A DNA stretch of 64,000 nucleotides, taken from assembly GCA_001683735.1 (NCBI GenBank), contig LUGG01000033.1:408037-472036 (forward strand). The letters are read 5' to 3'. Shown piece by piece: positions 57,475 to 64,000 of the stretch (position 1 is the first letter of the stretch; each line of letters begins with the position of its first letter). The stretch is from Grifola frondosa (lineage: Eukaryota > Basidiomycota > Agaricomycetes > Polyporales > Grifolaceae). The position numbers were made by a program, and so were the translations under genes. Under the pieces are notes generated by a model. It was not told the origin of the DNA. It saw only the letters and a list, made by a program, of their open reading frames with translations, and searched no databases.

Positions 57475-58799
57475 TCACCTCCGGAAGGTTGCAACGCGCA
57501 ACAATTTCATAGTCCTCTTCCGGATGGCCTTGACCTCGCTCTCTGTCAATTCAGCCATGGTTGTGGTATGTGTCCGCCCTGCATGAGCGAGAGGGGGCCT
57601 AACGATATCCCGCCGGTGTATGACAAGTTCCGCTGTGCTATCACATTGCGGGAAGATCTAGAAACAAAACAATCATTTGTTGTGACAGATATGTCAAAAT
57701 GCGGATGAACGTACCTCAATCTCCTCTGGCTTCATCAGAACTGCCTCTGTGTATAGGATGCCGGATGTCGGACCCTTTCGGTATACCCGATACATATTGT
57801 ACAACGTGTTCCCTCCTTCATCTGGAATGAGCTCATGGAGTTCACTCTCCGCATCCACTGGGGTGATACCGTACAGCTTCTCCAGCTCCAAATCATCAGG
57901 CAATGAGCCCATAGCACATTCATTCACTACCCACTTCCCTAAGGTGACCTTCGTAAACACTCCTGTCACCCTGTGTGCATAGATCTTCACCGTGATGACG
58001 GTGCGAACGAGTCCCCTGGTTCGGCATATGAGTCGTCCAGCATCAAAGCGAAGTTTCGCCTCGCTTTCGGATAGTCCCACCTCCCAGCAGAGGACTGGAG
58101 TGGTCCTGCGACGGACAATGTCTGGATCGTTAGACATTGAAGCGTCAACCTCCTCCGGCCTAGCTCGGAACCCATAGTCAGGGTCCTTGGCTCCCGTACC
58201 ACGGAACAGCACCCGGCCACTCCCACTCTTCGTACACCCGTCCCAATCGCTGCCCTCGCCTTCACTAGTGAGATTATCAATGAACGCGATAATGACGCTT
58301 TCATGACCAGGGTTCGGATATGAGATCGTCACGATCGATCCACTGCTATCAATCCTTTCCACCAGTTAGCCTAGATCTTGATCTGCCATCTCACTAGATC
58401 CGCTTACTTCATGTTCTCTAGCTCGGGCGTCGCATACAGCTCCGAGAGGATATCAGGCCCATACTGGTTGATATCACGAAGTACAAGACTTGTTGGGTGA
58501 GGTGTCTTCATCCATTCAGAGACCTGGGTCGTTAACTCATCTATGCTGCGTGACTGCACAGCGTTGGCTGGAGGTCGAAGAAGTTCATCTGAGGATCGTG
58601 GTGTAGGAAGCTGGTGGCCAGATATGGATGGGGATGGAGTACCGCCACTAACATCACGACGAGGCAGTGGTGACGATATCACAGGTGTCGGAACAAATCT
58701 GTATCCACTTCGTTCAGGGGAATTTGGTGGGGACAGTGTCCCTTGTGTAAATCCGTCATAAAATGGGCGGTTGGGAGACATGATGGGGACCGACACCAT
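57475..58799 (-). CDS. PD-(D/E)XK / Uma2-like protein
   Basis: From ATG 58799 a Pro/Ser-rich region (PNRPFYDGFTQGTLSPPNSP) is followed by a helical segment (IDELTTQVSEWMKTPHPTSL). An intron joins ELENMN to GSIVTISYPNPGHESVIIAF. The core DPDYGFRARPEEV, then TTPVLCWEVGLSESEAKLRF and RTVITVKIYAHRV, follows the restriction-endonuclease-like order PD...E-x-V/K found in Uma2-type and transposon-associated nucleases (inference; Lys of the ExK motif is not obvious). A second intron (57658-57714) leads to a last exon with VIHRRDIVRP and a stop at 57475. An overlapping frame (HPEEDYEIVARCNLPEVMKR and on to 57293) looks at least as coding, so the true 3' end may be 57293 with an indel or unseen intron. 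Confidence 0.5.
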
Positions 58800-59619
58800 C
58801 TCGCAAGCGACACAGATCCTTTATATAGGAATCTGATCAGAAGCAAATTAGTCCTGACATGATCGCAAACCCTGTTTTCATATTTAGAATCTGCATGCGG
58901 CGAAGCACTCCTTAACGCGTCAGGATATGTGACTAAATTAATCCAGCAATTCACTAGAGCACATGGTGACCTTGTGGCAGAACAGATATTCAAGACTTGT
59001 AAATCGACTTTAACCACAAATGCATTATGAACAATGACTATGAGGACACGGAAAACATCGATTACTGATGGCCCTGCCCATTGGAGCGATTATGCAATAT
59101 TTTCCTTGTCTCACGTTCCGGGACACAGCCGGAGAAAGAATGATGGCGAGGGTTTCCAGCTAAGTTGCCTAGATCAGTGCCAAATGGGGAGATGGCATCC
59201 ATACACGCGAGATATAGCTTTTTTAGTAGTGTGTAAAAGTGATCGAATCACAGCGGTTGCAATATGAGTTGTGCTTCAGATACAAATGTCCATTCAAGAT
59301 AGATCCGCACACATCAAGGTACATTTTGTGTCAATGACCTGCATTCATTGGACATCGTAGTAACTTTGTGTTGTACACAATTGGACTTTGGAGCCTACGG
59401 GCAACCTAGCAGTGTTCTAGTGGCATATTATGGCACAAGCACACAGGAGTCCATAGGCTACTTCCCTTCCGACACCATCGACATACTCGATAGCTATTGA
59501 CCTCTCACTGGTCAAAGCTCTGTACCATGCATTTATAGCGGACCAACTCCGCGTATGAGGAGTTGATCTTGCACAGGGTCGGTGACAGCGTGAATTGTCC
59601 TAAATCGCATCACACTACG
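58800..59619. other. Intergenic; no gene seen
   Basis: No supported ORF or repeat; should hold the promoter of the Uma2-like gene at its left end. Confidence 0.35.
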
Positions 59620-60613
59620 TCAAAGATTATCGGAATACCGAATAGGCAGATGTGAATATTTGAGTGGAGACAATGGTACCTGTGGATCTACTTCTATGCG
59701 GTACCAATTATTTGACCATCTCTGTAACGTTTCACCCTGACGTCGCAGAATAATGATGATATTCACCCAAATCCTTCCCAAATCCTTTTCGGCATGAATG
59801 CGGTTTCTGACATAGGTCCCCACGTCTTGGACTGCTGTGTCCAAGAGAGTCTGTTGTACAATAAGTATCCATGTGTTAGGTTCCAGGATGCTACATACCG
59901 CACTTCGCTTGTGCATTCGGATCTCTGATACCTTGGCTTTGAAGGTACCTTCCATCTCAATATAACCATCGCGGAATGACTCGGACCATAGCTTGATTTT
60001 TCGGAGAATCTCCTCCTCTGGCTAGATATAAATCAGCTTTGCACATCGAATGTAATGTGATGATGAACCTTGTCACTCTTAACTAACTTCTGTAAGGACC
60101 GGATGTGTGGAAATATGTTGCTGGAAATGTCCAGATAGCAGGCGCGTTGTTCAATGGAATGCTGGCGGTTTCGGGGCTAAGCGATCGTATGGTCGCTACA
60201 CCAGACAATGAAGATGATGTGGTTTCTTGATCGCGTGCAACATTCAATCTCTTCCCCTTCCGACATGTGAATGATGTACCACCATCCTTTGGAATGGATT
60301 TGTGATCAGTTGATTTCGATGACGCTCCGCTTGGTTTCGGTGGTAGCTTCTTTCTAGGAGATTGCAGAACCAAGTGTTCAATGTCAAATGTTCTTCGTTC
60401 CACGGCACTTGTATCCTCGTCACTATCGACCAGTGGCGGTTGTTGTAGTGGCATGATAGGTATATTCTGTCCTACGAGTGTCGACTCCCTTTGTGCAAGT
60501 CTGGCCGAATGTCGAGTTCGCACCTGCGGCATTCGCCGAGAAGTCGCACTACCTCTAGGACGCCCTCGTCCTCTGGGAGTAACCATGCTCATATCATCTC
60601 GTACTCGGTGCAT
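59620..60613 (-). CDS. Hypothetical protein with AT-hook
   Basis: Not recognised as a family. ATG 60613 starts MHRVRDDMSM, then TPRGRGRPRGSATSRRMP, where RGRPRG is a classic AT-hook core, so DNA binding is likely. A basic, Ser-rich region (SPRKKLPPKPSGASSKSTDH) follows. After an intron near 60020-60100 the second part reads PEEEILRKIKLWSESFRDGY, EGTFKAKVSEIRMHKRSAVC and RWSNNWYRIEVDPQ, a mixed helical segment ending near 59620. Lies in the same orientation as its neighbours. Confidence 0.45.
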
Positions 60614-60785
60614 GTCAGAGGCTACGATGTGCGGTGGATTCAGTTTCTGTACATTTTATCTGGCAATGACATACGACCTGTCATTGTAGATGTTCCCGTT
60701 GGTGATATCGTTTCAGGCGGGGAACTGGTTCTAAGGGCTCCGTCGACTTCTACCGAAGAGAAAGTGAGTTGCGTTAATGGTATAT

Positions 60786-61085
60786 TCTAGAGCACACAAT
60801 CCCCACAATACCCTCCTGAGCTTCGCCTGAGCAGTCTGAACGAGCAACATGTATATTATCCTCAAACTCCTCATCAGTGAACCATGTATCCTCGAAGGGA
60901 AACAACCCTGCATCGGTGGCAATATGACCCCATTCATCGACCACTGTATGCAAATAAACATGTGAGCAATGTATTCGCAGATGATATCTATCGTATGTGT
61001 GACGCACTACAATTGGCTTCCCTGTCCACTTTATCGCAAATAATGGTGATGTCCGATTTGTTGTTAAATGTATCATTAGTATCAT
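60786..61085 (-). CDS. Fragment of an unknown gene
   Basis: Minus-strand open segment with GKPIVVRHTYDRYHLRIHCS and VVDEWGHIATDAGLFPFEDT, then acidic EEFEDNIHVA. It reads like coding sequence, but no start, partner exons or family could be fixed. Confidence 0.3.
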
Positions 61086-61248
61086 GGATATATTCCACTT
61101 AAGATTAACGGTGAAATGAGGTACTTCATGTCATAAAAGAAAGATGCTAACCTGGTCGCATTGAAATGAGCAAGGCGATTCCATATTGTGGGCATGTATC
61201 ATAATTCAACGCATTCAAAATGGTGTAAGTACATTGCTGAATCGAGAC

Positions 61249-63521
61249 TTATTCGGCACCCTGACCATTGTCCATATCTGTGGTCACCGTCAACGACTCT
61301 GGCGTGGACTTCTTCAGAGATAAAATATGAGCTCGTATAGTAGGAATGATCAAATACTATATGATACCTTCATAACGAACCGGTTGAGAGCAGAGCCTGA
61401 TGTGGGGCTGTGACTACCAGCGCGAGACGAGACCGTGATGGCTTCGTTCTCAAAGGTATCAGCAGGCATCTTGTTGGATACACCACTGCTACCTGTATGC
61501 TGTGGCTATATAGTAATGATCGTTAGCAATTATGGTTCTCGTTTATGAACAACCAATAATATCTGATAACATACCATGATACTGCTGCTGTCCGATTCCA
61601 AGTCCATTTCACTGTAGTTCGCTTCATCCTCGACTTTCGCAGTGCGATCAAGTGCCAATGTGGATTCTACAGTCCCTTCGTCTTCATCATGTTGATCGGT
61701 TACCTGTTCCTATACCGGAGACGTTCAACAACCCAATTAATGAGAGCAATGGCAAACATTACCATTTTCTGTCGCTTGATCTCACTCGTCTTCGAAGGAC
61801 TCGCCGTTGGGGAGCTTTCTGCTTTTCGCTTTAGGCTATTCAGCAGATGCGGATGAAATAGGGAATTCTGCAGACACACCTTTGGCGCCGCTGTATCGTC
61901 CATGAAGCTGTCGTCAGGTTCTCCGAGTGCATCGATCGAACTGTCATCGTCGGATGCCCCATGGTCAGCATCACCGTCCGGGCTCCTTTGACCAAGATCA
62001 TGCATCAGAGTTTGCTGTAGCTTAATTTGAGCCAGCTCGTTCTGGATGTTGTGGTAGTTGTCATGCAGCTCTTCTACAGTCATAACTTCTACGGGGCGGA
62101 GGTCATCTGGCTGCGACGTGATGACGATGGACGGTTTTGGCGCCAGCCTCGCCTTAGAACCTGTCGTTCAGTAATCAGCATTACACGCTAGTTAGTCTAG
62201 CACGCATAATCATGCCTGCATTATCAGCATTGTCATCCAACATTTGAAGGTCCTCATCGGAGTCATGGAGCATCGCAGCGAGCTAGGAGTCGATTAGTTT
62301 AGTTTCGAGACAGCGACAGCATATCTTCCATACCTTTATCGTTGCGGTCTTGCGACTCGCCGTTGCCTCCACGCTGGGAGCCATCTTCGGCTTTGGCCTG
62401 CCTCTCATCCTGTTGGCGGACTCAAGTCTGGTGTCGCCCGGGACACCGTCATCGCTATTCTCCTCCTCGTCGTCGATCATAGCCTGAATTCGCGACATTA
62501 ACGACCTTGCATTACGGCGAGCGTTGCGGAAATTAATACCTGGGGTGCTTTGCGGCTCCCTCGCCCCCTGCTCCGCGTGCTTCCGCCACCACGTTTCTTC
62601 TTCTTCTAAAATCCGTTAGCTTTGCCGCAGCAGATAGAGAAGCATCCTACCGTTGTTTCAGAGGTAGAATCAACCTCCTCCTAAATGACTACCATTAGGT
62701 TATGGATTTTAGCCATACGTAACGCTCACTAACTTCTGTCTTGGCTGTGTAAGTGCTTTGTCCACCGAGCACGGAGATAACAAACGATTTGAGCTCGTCG
62801 ATATATGCCTGGTGCTTTGGACGACTATATCCCTCTTCAATCGGCAGAATACGATCTTCGCCGACATGTCCAAAGCAGGCCAGTCTGGTTGCCTTGCCCT
62901 CTTCCTTATTCAATACCCAATCCGCCCAATCTGCATCCGCTTAATCAGCAGACTCAAATCTAAGTTAATGAGTGATTCAAACGCACCAAATGCGAACGCA
63001 TCGCCAGGAAGCTCGTGCTCCAGTTGATGCTTGTGGACAACCTCTGGGTCCGATTCCCCGATGTGGTATACTTCTAAAAGCCAATTTTCTAGCGCTTGGG
63101 GGGATTTGCGCGGTTGGGCCTTCATCGCAGCAATAAATGTCTCGCGTACGCGATGCATATTGAGGAGATTGCGATGAAGCCCATCCAGAATGGTCAATAC
63201 TGTCACTCTGTCCTTGCCCTTTGCCATACCATTCAAAGCCTTCTTTTCAATAGCCGTCTGCAGAGCGGAAATGTAGTGATTCAGGAAGCGAAACCCGATC
63301 CGCGTGTTCTCTGGCGCGGTACAAACATACTCGTCCTGTTTGCTCGAGTTCCGGCGAAAAACTTTAAAATCAGGTGCTGACGAGTCGGAGTAGTATTTGG
63401 TCCGTAGCACGTCTTGCACCTCGCCATGTGGTAGGACGGCGTCGTTGCACCAAAGGCAAAGCGTATTGTCATACATAGAAGCAGGGTTCAGTGACAGATG
63501 AGTGGGAATTGCGCGATCCAT
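61249..63521 (-). CDS. Multi-exon nuclear-type protein, intact relative of the 51.2-kb pseudogene
   Basis: No family assigned. ATG 63521 (MDRAIPTHLSLNPASMYDNT) gives a Cys-containing N-terminus (LCLWCNDAVLPHGEV), a helical region (VLTILDGLHRNLLNMHRVRE, ALENWLLEVYHIGES) and, across an intron near 62940-62995, DWADWVLNKEEGKATRLACF, GHVGEDRILP and YIDELKSFVISVLGGQSTYT. Later exons are short and low complexity: EEVDSTSETT, KKKKRGGGSTRSRGRGSRKA, AMIDDEEENSDDGVPGD, SSIDALGEPDDSFMDD, SPTASPSKTSEIKRQKM, and a last exon ending TVTTDMDNGQGAE with a stop at 61249. The acidic and basic tails suggest a nuclear, nucleic-acid- or chromatin-linked protein (inference). About ten introns. Head-to-head with the gene starting at 63725. 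Confidence 0.6.
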
Positions 63522-63724
63522 CGGCGATGTCCCAGAAGCCTTTTTTCAAAATCACCTCACCTCAGCCACATGTATTTGTGTACGGATTAACGCCCATTCG
63601 TCATCGGCACGTGTACAACATGCTCGTGGTTATATAAAAGAAGGGGACGACCGAAGTGCGGAGTGGGTATCACGTTATTCCTTTCATTTCGATTTAAATC
63701 ACCTCACAACATTCTTCAACCAAG
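63522..63724. promoter_or_regulatory. Divergent promoter with TATA box
   Basis: TTATATAAAAG near 63630, about 90 bp before the plus-strand ATG 63725, is a good TATA box. The 203-bp gap must also serve the minus-strand gene at 63521. Confidence 0.55.
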
Positions 63725-64000
63725 ATGATGGGAACTGCGGGCGGTCGACCACCTCCACAGGTTCAACAATTGAACAGATCATCAAGATCAGTCAATGGGG
63801 TTTACGATGAGAGCGTGTTCACAGGTACAACAAGTTTGTTTCTCCAGATGAATCGTCTCCCATAACGATGTAGGTGATGGTGGGCCGGAGACTTCCATGG
63901 AGATCGATGAGGTCTGTAAGTACCGCGATCATGCTCTTCCAGAAGCGCTATTGATGATTTCATTAGACGATTCTACCCTCCTGCCAACCAACAGGATCAG
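63725..64000 (+). CDS. Start of an unknown gene, 3' end beyond window
   Basis: ATG 63725 reads MMGTAGGRPPPQVQQLNRSS, then SVNGVYDESVFTG. An intron (GTACAAC...GATGTAG, about 63825-63871) joins to DGGPETSMEIDE. A polar, likely disordered N-terminus; no family visible in what is present. Confidence 0.5.

Overview
The window looks like nuclear DNA of a filamentous basidiomycete, probably an Agaricomycete. Genes are dense and broken by many 45-70 nt GT-AG introns. The conserved genes (Hrd1, Rdh54/Rad54B, HbrB/Bit61, Qri7, con-6, FAD monooxygenase, YtcJ-like amidohydrolase) are fungal. This is read from the sequence alone; no species can be named.

Layout. (1) About 1-20.7 kb is a GC-richer, gene-dense housekeeping block: an Hrd1-type ER ubiquitin ligase (minus, truncated by the window edge), an amidohydrolase with an N-terminal membrane anchor, an Rdh54/Rad54B Swi2/Snf2 ATPase, a con-6 protein, a small coiled-coil ORF, an FAD monooxygenase, an HbrB TORC2 subunit, and mitochondrial Qri7 sharing a 166-bp divergent promoter with HbrB. 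(2) About 21.2-26.3 kb is AT-rich non-coding DNA full of inverted repeats: first a palindrome-rich segment, then interleaved copies of two repeat families (an AGACGCAC-rich unit and a CTACTTT hairpin array). (3) About 26.3-38.4 kb holds three plus-strand genes with related promoters and introns. The first is an intact 1,779-codon frame that I could splice completely: N-terminal zinc-finger-like segment, OrsD-type C2H2 pair, tyrosine recombinase and RecQ-like helicase in one polypeptide. The second is a small solitary protein. The third is a gene with a ParB-like NGNHR motif and a disrupted 3' half. Genes 1 and 3 begin with arrays of phase-0 micro-exons separated by ~50-65 nt introns, many carrying a hairpin motif that also occurs in the non-coding repeats upstream. 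(4) About 38.4-42.9 kb is AT-rich, with degenerate ~155-bp tandem repeats and one unrecognised minus-strand gene. (5) About 42.9-63.5 kb is an accessory region of mostly minus-strand, often frame-disrupted genes: a Ulp1-like protease domain followed by a long unknown protein, a 121-bp minisatellite split by a MITE-like element, a decayed paralogue (51.2 kb, plus) of an apparently intact gene at 63.5 kb (minus), a BAH-PHD protein, an ATP-grasp-like protein, a PD-(D/E)XK/Uma2-like protein and an AT-hook protein. A new plus-strand gene starts at 63,725.

The best candidate for an undescribed system is the 26.3-38.4 kb cassette with its upstream repeats. A DNA strand-exchange enzyme and a helicase are fused behind zinc fingers, and neighbouring genes share promoter and intron-hairpin sequences. 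Inference: this is a large tyrosine-recombinase mobile element, possibly related to telomere-linked helicase genes, whose introns may be introner-like.

Caution: several genes, including the housekeeping Hrd1 and amidohydrolase, show apparent single-base frame changes. Some may be assembly indels, so pseudogene calls here are provisional.
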